Part shown: positions 22,315-32,257 of the stretch, one piece after another
Layout: every line of letters begins with the position of its first letter
Numbering within the stretch: the first letter of the stretch is position 1
NCBI RefSeq assembly: GCF_000226095.1
Contig: NC_016475.1
Location: forward strand, 2,728,001 to 2,792,000
Source: Thermothelomyces thermophilus ATCC 42464
Lineage: Eukaryota; Ascomycota; Sordariomycetes; Sordariales; Chaetomiaceae
DNA: 64,000 nt
Reading direction: 5' to 3'
Position numbers and translations under genes: made by a program
The notes under the pieces: generated by a model
Told to the model about the DNA's origin: nothing
Database searches by the model: none
What the model saw: only the letters and a program-made list of their open reading frames with translations

Positions 22315-22411
22315 TGTCCGGCTATATTGGCATGTCCGGGGGTTTTGGCCCCACCTGTCAGGAGACAGGTGGTAGTCCTGAACTAATTAGTCAGCAACTA
22401 ACCACCGGGTA
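22315..22411 (-). repeat. Right 97-bp terminal inverted repeat
   Basis: Reverse complement begins TACCCGGTGGTTAGTTGCT. It holds the perfect inner palindrome CCACCTGTC-TCCT-GACAGGTGG. It is less mutated than the left copy. Confidence 0.95.
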
Positions 22412-24861
22412 TACGGATCCGGCTTCTTGTCTTGGATACATCCTTGGCCAGCGTTCGTCCAAAATCGAGGCGTAACCAGTGCTATACAGCATGGAATCTG
22501 GAATCTGGTGAGGGTGAGGAAATGGAAACACTGTTAGAGAACACGATGGTCTCTGTCCAGACCACGGACTGTGTATGCAGAAGTTGCACGTCCGTACTTG
22601 GATTGTTTCGGCAGTGTGCCAAGCAACACGGCTTCACCCCTTCTGCCGACAGAGGGTCATGTTTGAGAAGTCTTCCATGCACGGAAGGCCTTGTCGACCA
22701 CAGAACTGCCCGTGGCAAGAATCTCGTCAGATCTTGGAGGCTTGCCTATAGTTGGCCAGCAAAATGTTTCGACCGAACGGAAGCCGACGACCCGAACACT
22801 GTCTGCAGCAACATCCGACAAGATCGGCACCAGCGAGATGCCAAGAGTTACAGGTGCTCAGCGATCGCCTCGCAAGAGGCTGGGGCTCCCACACATTAAC
22901 TAACCTTTCCATAGCAGGCGGGTCTACGTTTTAGGCCCCTGCGTCTGTTTCTTCGGTTGCGGCTATCTCCTTTCAACAACCCCCCCTCTTTCTGCGGCTC
23001 CCCACCGGATGCATGTGCACGTTAAGCCTCTTTCAGAGCCGTGCTCAAGCCATACATCTATTCTTGGAAAGAAGTCGCCTGCTGCAGCCACGTCCAACCA
23101 GAACATCTGGCGCATACTTGGTGTGCCAAGGCCACACCTCATACACAATGCTTCCATATCTTTAGCTAGAGAATGTTACTGAGTAAGTTTTCATACTACG
23201 GATTACACACTGACGAATCCTACACAGAAGCTGGTGCCGGACCCTGCTCCGTCGGTATTTCTTGCCCCAAATTGGGGCGCCCGTGGTACACGGGGAAAGT
23301 CTTTCCGCATGCCAAGTTTTGCGGAGGCATTCAGTTGTTGTTACACGCTCAGTCCTCCCCGAGCATGCTGGAGGATATCAGATGGCCAGAGAGCCCTGAG
23401 TAATGAATGCATGTGCTGAAGACAATCCGTGCATATACATACATACATGTACAGTATTTACATGTATGTACGCCTCGCTGGGAATGCACTGAACCAAAGA
23501 GTTCACACCGGTCTCTCTTATGTTGACGGGCTTGTAGGGTATGTAACCCGTACCGTCCACTCCATGTATCCTGCATTAACAAACGCATCAACAAGCGGCT
23601 ACTTCGACACCAAAGTGGATCTGGGGCACCGCGATCATCCAGCTATGAAAACCCCCGAGTGGACGGCCGGGAGTGGCTTCCGAGGCGCACCAGGAGGGTG
23701 GGCCCGTTTCACATCCCAATTGATATTCGCCGCCGACATGCTTGCACTACGGATTACATACACTACACTAGGGGTCCCCTCCCCCACCGTCACTTTCCGA
23801 AGGCCTAGCATAGTGTACGGATTACGCAGTACGGATTAGTTGTGTACCGTCCACGCCAGGGTACAGGGTACACAGTGGTGTAGTAATGGCCAAGAGCGGC
23901 TGTTGCATACGGAGTAGTTGGACATACAACAAACACACTCACAGTGACAAGGGGACCAACTACCGGAGGCGGAGACGTGACGGTTTGACCTTGCCGCCAA
24001 GAGCTCAGAAAACAACCTGACCCTCGGGTCTCGAATCCCTGAAAGCAGCAGCGATGTCAACAAACGTGTCCCAATATGAGGAAACAATCGACATGAACGA
24101 CCATGGCCTAAAACTCCACGGATAACTGAGGAGCCTCACAACGGCCCCCGTATCTACTCACGACGGCGCAGATCATGACACTTTCATCAATAGGTGTGCT
24201 TGTCCATATGGACCACGTAGTTAGTCGACAGTCCCACTGACGAGTCTCGATGCCACGCTGTCGCTGGTTACTGTTGGTATTCTGCGACGAAGTTGCCCCT
24301 GCCCGCTCAGAGAGCACGACTCGCGTGTTGCGGTCCTTGCTCGCACCAGACGTTGATCGACGCCAAGGCGGTTCCGCATTCTAAATAAACCTCGATCCGT
24401 ATCAGTATATCATGCCTAAGCGTTCGATCTTCTTGGCTCAACCGTCCGCCCTATCCTCTGGAGGGTTTCTCTTTTTTTTCTCTTCTTCTCTTCGTCTGTG
24501 TTGTAGTGAATCTTTGCCCCCTTTGTTTCTCTCCTCTCTGTTTCTCTCTTTCTCTGTTTATCTCTCTCTCTTCTTTTCCCCTCTTCCCGCCCCGTTGTTC
24601 CCCCGGCCCTCCTCCTCGTTCTTCATGATTGGGGGAATCGGGTCCGTTCTGTGATTTCCTTGTTTCTCCCCTTTTCCTTTCCCCCTTTTTTTCTTGTTCT
24701 CTTCTGTTCGACCGGAGCCGCGGGGCGGCTTCGCTGGTAGATTTTACACAATAAAGGCTTTCGCTCTTTTTCTGTCCTGGGCGTGAATCGCCTGGCGCGG
24801 TTCTTCCCCTTGAGCAAAGCACTTTGCGAGCAGCAGCGAATCTGTCAGCCCGTCACACACA
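22412..24861. other. Gene-poor intergenic region, 2.4 kb
   Basis: Normal base composition resumes directly after the transposon. Several short frames (for example 22432-22899) show no recognisable family, no coding bias and no plausible splice partners. TACGGATTAC/TACGGAGTA motifs are dense here: 23197, 23748, 23816, 23830 and 23908. An ATACATACATACATGTACAG...TACATGTATGTACG inverted motif lies at about 23,433-23,473. From about 24,465 to 24,715 there is a pyrimidine-rich (C/T) tract on +, the usual 5' leader feature of the ZIP gene that follows. Confidence 0.6.
24465..24715 (+). promoter_or_regulatory. Pyrimidine-rich promoter/leader tract of the ZIP gene
   Basis: About 250 bases dominated by TTTCTC/CTCTTC runs on the coding strand, ending about 150 bases before the ATG. 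CT-rich tracts are common near filamentous-fungal transcription starts. No metal-response element is recognised. Confidence 0.5.
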
Positions 24862-26514
24862 ATGGCCGACGATGCCACCACGGCCGCGGCCCCCGACATG
24901 GATCTGCTGATGGGAGGGAAGCCGAAGTGCGGCAGCGGCGAGGAGGTAGGCGAGTACGACCTCGGCCTCCACGTTGCGGGTCTCTGTAAGTTTCGAGCAA
25001 CGTTTCCTGCTGCCGTCCGTTCGGCGCCGAGCACTAACTCGAGACAAACGTCCAGTCCTCGTCCTGGCGGCATCCATCTTCGGCGCCGGGTTTCCTGTCG
25101 TGGCAAAGAAGGTCAAGTGGGTTCGCGTGCCGGCCAAGACGTTTTTCCTCTGCAAGCACTTCGGCACCGGTGTCCTTATTGCGACCGCATTCGTTCATGT
25201 AAGTCGGGACATGGCAGCCAGGTCAATCTTGGGAGGGGGGACGTGGGCGACTGATCATCGGAGCTTTAGCTTCTCCCGACGGCGTTTGGCAACCTGACCG
25301 ATCCATGTCTCCCCGATCTGTTCACGGACCAATACCCGGCCCTGCCAGGCGTCATCATGATGGGCTCCATGTTCTGCCTCTTCATCATCGAGATGTGGCT
25401 CAACGGCAAGATGGGCGGTCAGTCTCACTCTCATGGCGGGCCCATGGGTTTCGAGACGCACAGCCAACCAGCTCGAGCCATTGGCGCTCCCGCGCCGGTG
25501 AACCGTGGTAATAACCCGCCTCCGCGGCCGCCCAGATACGCCAGTCCCGACGAGTTCGAGACGGATGACGTCGATTACGAGAAGAAGATGGCCCAGAGGA
25601 TGTACGACGAGAAGATGCGCGGCTATGGCGACACCAAGGAGTTCGCCGCCGAGTCCGAGATGCCGCCGTGGTTTATCGTCTTTTACGAGCAGTATGTCCG
25701 GCAGAGGCTGGAGATGCTGAACATGATCAAGGCGTTGAGCCCGCAGGAAGCGGAGGAGGCGTCCCTCAAGAAGCGCGGAAGCCTGGTCGGCGGGAATCCG
25801 GTCATCGACTCGCCGTACATGGACGTCGAGACGGGCCAGCCGGTCGACCCGCTCGTGTACCGCAAGATGTCGCTGAACATCACCCTGCTCGAGGGCGGCA
25901 TCCTGTTCCACTCGGTCTTTGTGGGCATGACGGTCAGCATCACCATCGACGGCTTCATCGTCCTCCTGGTCGCCATCCTCTTCCACCAGATGTTCGAGGG
26001 CCTCGGTCTCGGTTCCCGCATCGCCGCCGTTCCGTATCCCCGCGGAAGCATCCGCCCCTGGCTGCTGGTTGTCGCCTTTGGAACGACCGCCCCGATCGGC
26101 CAGGCCATCGGCCTGATCGTCCGGGACTCGTACGACCCCAACAGCGCGTTCGGGCTCATCATCGTGGGCGTGTTCAATGCGATGTGAGTGTGCTGCGCTC
26201 ATTACCACCAAAACAAAATGGAGGTGGACGACTTTGATCCGAGGCTGACAGTCTTTTTTTCTCTAAGCTCCTCTGGTCTCCTGATCTACGCCGCCCTCGT
26301 CGACCTCCTCGCTGAGGACTTCTTGTCCGAGGAAGCCTACAAGACGCTGACAAAGAAGGATCGGGTCACTGCGTTTATCTTTGTGATACTCGGAGGTGCG
26401 TTTCACACCTAATTTCTCTCTCTTCCATCCACCCTTTTTGTCTGTAGCTGGGTGCGAGAAGAACTAACACTTGAGCTAGCAATCGGGATGTCTATCGTTG
26501 GCGCATTTGCCTGA
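24862..26514 (+). CDS. ZIP-family zinc/metal transporter
   Basis: Five exons: 24862-24985, 25056-25198, 25270-26183, 26268-26395 and 26480-26514, giving 447 aa. All introns are GT..AG and each junction restores family sequence (HVAGL|FLVLAASI, ATAFVH|LLPTAF, FNA|ISSGLLIY, VILG|AIGMSIVGAFA). ZIP proteins import Zn2+ or Fe2+ into the cytosol across the plasma membrane or from organelles. Eight helices are visible. KHFGTGVLIATAFVHLLP is helix 2, ILFHSVFVGM helix 4 and LFHQMFEGLGLG helix 5, the last two carrying the His/Glu metal-binding residues of the transport site. The helix 3-4 loop is long and has a His-rich QSHSHGG motif. The protein ends abruptly after helix 8, as normal in the family. 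The last exon is only 35 bp. The specific metal and membrane are not determinable. Confidence 0.94.
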
Positions 26515-28164
26515 ATGAACGCGATCAACATCGGTCATTTGGATATCGCCCGGTAGATGTCGCCCCCCACTCACGCCGGATGACAAACTGCGAGCTCCAG
26601 TTAATACGCTCATTATTAATAACAATTCTTCTTTCTCCCGATAATTACTCGAGGGGTCAATGGCAGCTTCCCAGCCCTCGAGAGCGAAACAAAAAGAGCA
26701 AAAATAACCAAAAAAATTCAAGAAAAGAAAAAGAAAAAGGTGAACTCTAATTATCACTGTATTGGGGCGAGACACGGAAACTGCCAACCATTCCACTACC
26801 AAGACGTTCTTTGGAGGAGGAAACCGTGTCTTGTAACCGAAATCCCTTCTCATGTTTCAGTGGGGTTCCCTTTTTGGCTGTGCTGTGGAAGGGACAATAT
26901 GACAAGTTTCCCATTGGCTTCTGGCACCTGGCGGCCTGATACCAAGTCTTGTTATGTGCACATGTGGGTGAAAAGGCGTTCGATGGGAATCAAAGCTCGG
27001 TTGGATGGAGGAGGGAAAGGCGCGCACGCTTTCAAGGGGCGGACTTTCAAGGGGCGGATGATGACGATGAAAAACAGAAACGGCTGGAGAAACGGCTGGA
27101 GTTACGGGAGTAGTAGCTGCCAGGCAAGAGAGTAGATACATACCACATACATACCTTACACTAATCATGAACACAGAGGAACAGAAGAGAGATAATTACA
27201 AGAAAAGTGCGAAAGCGCACCGAGATTTCTCCACTACGGCGCTGTGCGACGTGTTTGATCATAACACGAACCGTGGCAATATTTGATCTTCGATGACTAT
27301 CTCAGGCAAGGCATACGTATTAAATGTATATGTACATTATGGAGTGGTTCAGTGATGGGCGTTGAGGACCAGCGGCATTTGGCGCGCTCGTATGTGACGT
27401 GATGTGGTGTTGGTCGCCTCGGTCTTTTCAGTCTCTGAGGGAGTTGGCTCCGGGAGTTACAAATCATGACCGCTGATGTGGGTTTTATATATGGCCGCCT
27501 TTCCGCTCCGTCGGCCTTGACACGGGGTGTGGCTTGGCCGTCTCCAGAGGCGTCGACATATCTCTCATAACCGACTGGTGTTAGAGCCCCCTGATGGCGA
27601 GGCTGGCCGAGAGGCGGTATTGGTGGGAGAGGCTGGGAAGGGTTGCGGAAATGGAGGGACCTCCTGGCATGATGACCGAGGCGAAAGAGCCGCTCTTTGG
27701 CGGTTGTATGTATTGTACTGTATACACACGTAAGAGTTAGTGTTAGGTAGATAGAGACGGCCAGTGGGTTCTGACAGCCTCATCCTTTGTTTGCTGAGGA
27801 GTTCCGATGAGAATTCGCATTACAAAAAGAGCATTAATGAATGAAAGGGGTTCACATAAGTAACTTACCTTGCAGATTTTCTTGATTTCCGAAAAGGAGG
27901 CGCTTCTGACGCCGGGGCCTTTGTCCCGCGCTCCCCCCGGGTCCGGAATGCAACCCAGAGCCGGACAAAGACGGGCCAGCAACCGCAAACACGGCATTCC
28001 CGCGCAAGCGAGCTCGCAGCCCAGGGTGGCCTTTAGCCAACATCAGGAACCGCCTCGAACATCCTCACAAACTCCAATTCAAGAGGCGATTCCTCAGACA
28101 CACTCTTTCTAAATTAACCATTCCCTCGCCAGAGACGCAAGAACCCCGTGCATCGACATCCGCC
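26515..28164. other. Intergenic region, 1.65 kb, no convincing gene
   Basis: It lies between the ZIP stop and the pseudokinase start. Small direct duplications are visible (two CTTTCAAGGGGCGGA-type units near 27,029-27,060; two CGGCTGGAGAAA-type units near 27,080-27,102). A possible 60-aa spliced minus-strand frame at 27,743-27,997 was considered and rejected. Confidence 0.55.
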
Positions 28165-29755
28165 ATGGCCGCCTCCAATCTTCCCAAGTCCTCCTACTCC
28201 CTGTACAAGCCGCTCGGCGATGGGCTCTTCCTCGTCCGGCGCTCCACCGACGGCGAGGTCCTGCTCGCCCGGCCCTTTGGCCCTGTCCCCGGCGATGACG
28301 GCGACGACGGCGACGACGGCGACGCCACCGCCCTCCTGTCGGTGGTCAACCTCCTCAACCACGAGAACCTCATCTCCATCCACGACGAGCTTGTCAACGT
28401 CCCCGTCCACTTCCTCTCGGAGAAAGGTGGTCAGTGAAGCAGGATAAAATATAACTCTACCCCGCCGTCGTGTTGGTTGGTGACTGACATTTACATTACC
28501 GAGCGCCCAGGCAACGTATTACCAGCAACAATAGCAGGGACGACGACGACGACGACGACATCGGCTACCGGCCCGCGGCGGATGCTCCTCTGGGACTATC
28601 CGGACGCCGGCACGCTGCGGGACGTGCTCGACGACTACGCACCGCGGGACGGCAACCACGGCAGCGGCAGTGGTGGTGGTGGTGACGGCTTCATGCCGGA
28701 GTCGTTCGTCTGGCACGTCGCGCTGGGCCTGCTGCGCGCGCTGCAGTGGCTGCACGAGGGGATCAGGGAGACGTACGGGGTCGTGGCCGCCGCTGTGGCT
28801 GATAGTCCTGTTGATGGTGATGGTGGTGTTGGTGTTGGTGATGGTGGTTGTGGGAGGAAGAGGAGGTGGAGGAGGGTCAGGGGCAGGAAGGAGGCCGAGA
28901 AGGACTGGATGCCGGTCCTGCACCGGGATCTGAGGGCGGACAACGTGTTCCTGCAGCATCCGCGGGGCATCGAGACGTACGGCGTCGTGAAGCTGGGCAA
29001 CTTTGGGAGGTGTTTCGTGTCTGGAAGCGTGAGCGCGTCGAGGGAGACGCCCGTGGTGGCGATGGAGGAGGAGGAGTATAGCGCGGGGCTGGGAGCGTTG
29101 AGAGAGCGGAAGGCGAGGTGGGATAGGTATGGCACGGATGTTCCCAAGGTCGGTTTAACCTTCTCCTGTTCCTTGCTCCGTCTCCGTCTCATGTCTCATA
29201 TGCCGCCTGGCGAAGGTGAGTGCTGACCGACATGGACAGTCCCAACGGCCCTACACCCCGGGAAGCGAGCTATTTGCGGTCGGGGTGCTGCTATACCGAA
29301 TGATGAGCGGACGGGAGCTGCCGCCCGCCGAGGAGTGTCCCGATTGCGGTTGCTTCCACATCACCGGCGACGACGCAGCCGAGTACAACCCATGCGAGCA
29401 CGCCTGCGTAGAGGATGTCAATGTAGACTCCGTTCTCCAAGCCCTATCCAACTACACGCGGGGTCTCAAGGGCGTGGTCATGTTGCTCCTGCGGCTAAAC
29501 CGCAACGACGAATGGTCGGCAAGCAACGTGCTGGACATGGCCTGGCCGGCGTACGAGGAGTGGGCAGCCAACACTGAGGACGGGCGGATCTATCGCGACA
29601 TCTTCGATGACCTGTGGTTCCGCAGGCAGAACCAGATCAGATTGAGGAAGCGACGGCGAAGAGCGGAGGAGGAGGAGGAGGCGGACGAGGCGGAGATGGA
29701 GCAGCAGCAGCAGCAGCAACGGATGGAGCTGGATGACAATGTTCTAGTTGTCTAG
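28165..29755 (+). CDS. Protein-kinase-like protein, probable pseudokinase
   Basis: Exons 28165-28426, 28511-29148 and 29240-29755 give 471 aa. The two donors are weak (GTGGTC and GTCGGT), but the acceptors CCCAG and GACAG and the phases fit, and a GCTGAC branch precedes the second acceptor. Kinase landmarks: a weak N-lobe start (YKPLGDGLFLVRR), VLLARPF where the VAIK lysine should be, a hinge-like MLLWDYPDAGTLRDVLDDY, catalytic loop HRDLRADNVFL (His225-Arg-Asp227, Asn232), KLGNFG (250-253) in place of DFG, and the C-lobe TPGSELFAVGVLLYRMMSG. The missing Lys and the DFG Asp-to-Asn change predict loss of phosphotransfer. The catalytic region carries a Gly/Asp-rich insert; the C-terminus is Arg/Glu/Gln-rich. 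A cluster ECPDCGCFH..CEHAC in the C-lobe is unusual and could bind metal. Partners unknown. Confidence 0.8.
28427..28510 (+). other. Intron 1 of the pseudokinase gene
   Basis: GTGGTC...GCGCCCAG, 84 bp. Chosen because it is the only donor near the exon end that gives the phase required by the downstream frame. Confidence 0.65.
29149..29239 (+). other. Intron 2 of the pseudokinase gene
   Basis: GTCGGT...GGACAG, 91 bp, with GCTGAC 15-20 bases before the acceptor. Joins DVPK to SQRPYTPGSELF, as expected for a kinase C-lobe. Confidence 0.7.
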
Positions 29756-30339
29756 GCGTCTCGGGGCGCAACCTGCCGTTTGCGTATGTCCTTCTTTGCT
29801 TTTATGTTCGTTGAATTGGTTCAGCTCGAGAGCTTGAAACTAGTGTAGTTTGTCGCTGGTGTTGACTCCAAAAAAGATTGTCAAAAAAACTACAAATAAG
29901 AAAACAAGCTCATAAACAAAGAAGAATCAAGCACCAAGGGATTTGTCTGCATCTCTTCCTTTTTCTTCTCTTCTTTTACATGTATCGTAAGAACTTTCGA
30001 GTTCCGCGAGATGACTCGCAGAGTGCCTGCGCTTTGAGGCGGCATTGAAGCTTGCACAGGCAACTGACCAGGTTCGGCTCCACTGCTGGCCTCGAGGAGG
30101 CGCTAAATTAGCGTGTGCTTATCGATACGTAGCCGGCAATCGGGCCCCACCACATCGAGCGCGAGTACACTACCACCTCGCGGCGGTACTCCGTAACCCC
30201 ACACTTTGCACCACCTGCCTCGGCTTCCCCCCGTCGTTGGCGCTCCAAGCTCCGTCTCATCTTTCATCAGCATCCACGACGGCTCCATCCTCCAAGCTCG
30301 GCCGCTTACCTCTCCCCCCAGCCCCAGCATTCGCCCACC
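29756..30339. other. Intergenic region, pseudokinase 3' flank and Roadblock promoter
   Basis: No gene seen. It contains TACTCCGTA (30187-30195), one of the dispersed TACGGAGTA-type motifs, about 150 bases before the next ATG. Confidence 0.6.
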
Positions 30340-31551
30340 ATGTCGCGCGTGATGCAGATGCCGCCGCCCCCTCCGCTGCTTCTCACGAAGCGCGTCACGT
30401 CGTTCCTGCGCGCTAATCTCTCGCCGCTCATCCACTCGGCCATGCTGACCACCCCGGCCGGAAGTCTGCTCGCCCATGCCAGTAACCTGCCCGCGAGCGC
30501 CCTCCGACGCCAGGCCGCCGTCGCCGCCTCCCTCTGGGCCCTCCAGGGTCCCTCCAACGCAGGACCGGGCTCGACCGATCCCGCGACGACCGCCTCAATC
30601 CCTCCCGGCAGCACCGTCCGAGCCCGGAAGGGCGGCAGGCACTCGGCGCCCTCCGTCACCGTCCAGCTCGACAACGGCGCCGTCTTCGTCATCCGCCGCC
30701 TGCGCTGCGGGATGCTCTTCATCTGCATGGGTGGCGTCGAGGGTGCTGCTCCGTCAGGGAAGCTCAGCCCCACCCATCCCGCTCCCGCTCCACACCTCAA
30801 CCTCCTGAGCCGCAGCCCCGCGTCCGTCGCCCCCTCCGCGGCGACCGAAGGGCACCATCATCCGCAGAGCCAACCACCGGACACGACGACTACCGCCGCC
30901 GCCGCCGCCGACCCGTCCCTCACACCGCGCCCTTCAACCCCTCCACCACAACCACAGCCACCACCACCACCACCACAACAACAACAACAACAACAACAAC
31001 CATCAGCAGCAACGACATCAACAGCAACACCAGCAGCGGCGACGACAACAACAGGACCACAACCACCGACATTAACCACCCCATCCAGCAGCCACCCGCC
31101 AGCAACCGGCCCCGCGTCGGGGGGCGGCGCAAGCCAGAGCAGCACAACGCCGACGGCGACGCCGCACCCGGGCTCGCCCTCGCAGGCGTCCGTGCTGTCG
31201 GCGCACACGACGGGGGCCGCCTCGACGACGAGCACGAGCACGAGCACCGCGACCGTCTCCGCCGCCGGCGGCGGCAGCGGCAGCAGCAATAGCATCGGAG
31301 GCGGTAGCAGCAGCAGCAGCGTCTCCCTGATGCGGCGGCACGTCGAGGAGCTCGCGCGGTGGCTGGACGAGCGGCTGGGCGGGCTGTGCGTGTCCGAGGA
31401 AGGGATCGGTGCTGCCGGGATCGGGGTCGGGATCGGCACGGGGACGGGGTATCATAACGGTCCTGGTCATCACCAACCTCACCCCAATCAGCAGCATCTG
31501 CATCCGAATCATAATAACCATCTCGCGGGTGCCGGGATCGGTCTGGGTTAA
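30340..31551 (+). CDS. Roadblock/LC7-domain protein, LAMTOR2 (Ragulator p14)-like, with low-complexity insertion
   Basis: Single exon, 403 aa, start in CACCATGTC context. Residues 13-70 (LLLTKRVTSFLRANLSP, then AMLTTPAGSLLAHAS, then RQAAVAASLWALQG) and 106-131 (VTVQLDNGAVFVIRRL, then MLFICMGG) follow the helix-strand-strand-helix-strand-strand order of LAMTOR2. A C-terminal helix at about 328-350 (MRRHVEELARWLDERLG) would be the final Roadblock helix. LAMTOR2 and its yeast counterpart act in the Ragulator/EGO scaffold that holds Rag GTPases and TORC1 on the lysosome or vacuole. Here about 190 residues of Pro, Gln, Thr, Ser and Gly repeats (140-327) separate the last strand from the last helix. 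The tail is Gly/His/Asn-rich. The family match is by motif reading and moderately secure; the Ragulator role is inferred. Confidence 0.7.
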   Translation: MSRVMQMPPPPPLLLTKRVTSFLRANLSPLIHSAMLTTPAGSLLAHASNLPASALRRQAAVAASLWALQGPSNAGPGSTDPATTASIPPGSTVRARKGGRHSAPSVTVQLDNGAVFVIRRLRCGMLFICMGGVEGAAPSGKLSPTHPAPAPHLNLLSRSPASVAPSAATEGHHHPQSQPPDTTTTAAAAADPSLTPRPSTPPPQPQPPPPPPQQQQQQQQPSAATTSTATPAAATTTTGPQPPTLTTPSSSHPPATGPASGGGASQSSTTPTATPHPGSPSQASVLSAHTTGAASTTSTSTSTATVSAAGGGSGSSNSIGGGSSSSSVSLMRRHVEELARWLDERLGGLCVSEEGIGAAGIGVGIGTGTGYHNGPGHHQPHPNQQHLHPNHNNHLAGAGIGLG

Positions 31552-32257
31552 GAAGGAGGTGGGGGCGGGGGAGAACTCTCATTTAAACCGAAGATTGGTG
31601 GTGTGAATGGATAGGGTCTAGAGCGTTGGATGTAGTAGACTAGACTCACCTTGGCTTTACTCTCACGAGCGTCGAAAAGAAAGCGATTTGTATCTTGTCT
31701 CCACCCACTGTCATGGCTGGCCTCACGTTCCGTGTTCCTTAAATCTTTCTTCGCTCTACGGAAGTTTGATCGTCGCCCAAGAGCAGAAAGAGGCCAGGGC
31801 GAGAGACAGAAGAAGCAAGGAGGGGCTGAGAAGGTTCAAGTTCGAATACGCCTCTTCCCGCTGAAGCAGAAACTAGACTCAAGCCCTTTGCAAAACAACG
31901 ACGTTTCCGAGTTCTCAAGAGAAAATCCAGACGCCTATCCTATCCCCCACCCCCCCGGTTATGACGATGATGTATGTTGACGAACAGCATGTTACGCCCC
32001 AAATGGTCTTCAGGCCACCCCCCTGAACCATGCAAAGACGAAGAAAGAGGCAAATCCGAAAACCCCGAACCGTTGAATGGAACCCTGCCACCCCAGTACG
32101 CCGACGTTGTGCAATCTCATTCCCCAACCTTGACAGGCTCGCTGGCCTGTCTCCCAAGGATGTACTGTATATAATGTATGCCCCCAATGCCTAATGCCCA
32201 CCACACTCCCTCGCCACCTCACCGCCCGCAGTGTGGGTGTGGCATGGCAGGCGACTA
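31552..32257. other. Intergenic region between convergent genes
   Basis: About 700 bases with the 3' flanks of the Roadblock gene (+) and of the following minus-strand gene. Nothing recognised. Confidence 0.6.

Larger units (their letters stand above)
11416..22411 (-). mobile_element. TIR DNA transposon (Tc1/mariner-like, probably pogo type), interrupted and RIP-mutated
   Basis: Bounded by 97-bp terminal inverted repeats (11416-11512 and 22315-22411) and flanked by TA at 11414-11415 and 22412-22413. The span is 10,996 bp. Subtracting the nested LTR element with its TSD (7,625 bp) and the solo LTR with its TSD (454 bp) leaves about 2.9 kb, a plausible size for a TA-targeting Tc1/mariner-superfamily element. 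The remaining interior (11513-11741, 19362-21275, 21725-22314) is extremely AT-rich and full of stops. A minus-strand segment near 21,190-21,280 reads FFNKLKDIIKSFKITIS followed shortly by NIDKT, resembling the Asn-x-Asp-Glu-Thr-Gly segment of pogo-type transposases. That family placement is tentative; the ends and the duplication are clear. Confidence 0.8.

Noticed and set aside
22432-22899. 155-codon plus-strand frame after the left transposon
   Set aside because: No family motif, erratic composition, no supporting splice signals; overlapping frames of similar length exist on both strands, so it looks like chance.
25255-26211. 318-codon minus-strand frame opposite the ZIP transporter
   Set aside because: Asp/His/Arg-rich shadow of a GC-rich gene; the ZIP helices and splice sites on + are clear.
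27743-27997. Minus-strand frame with a GTAAGT donor that could give a 60-aa spliced product
   Set aside because: It splices to only 17 further residues, shows no recognised homology and lies in the promoter of the pseudokinase gene.
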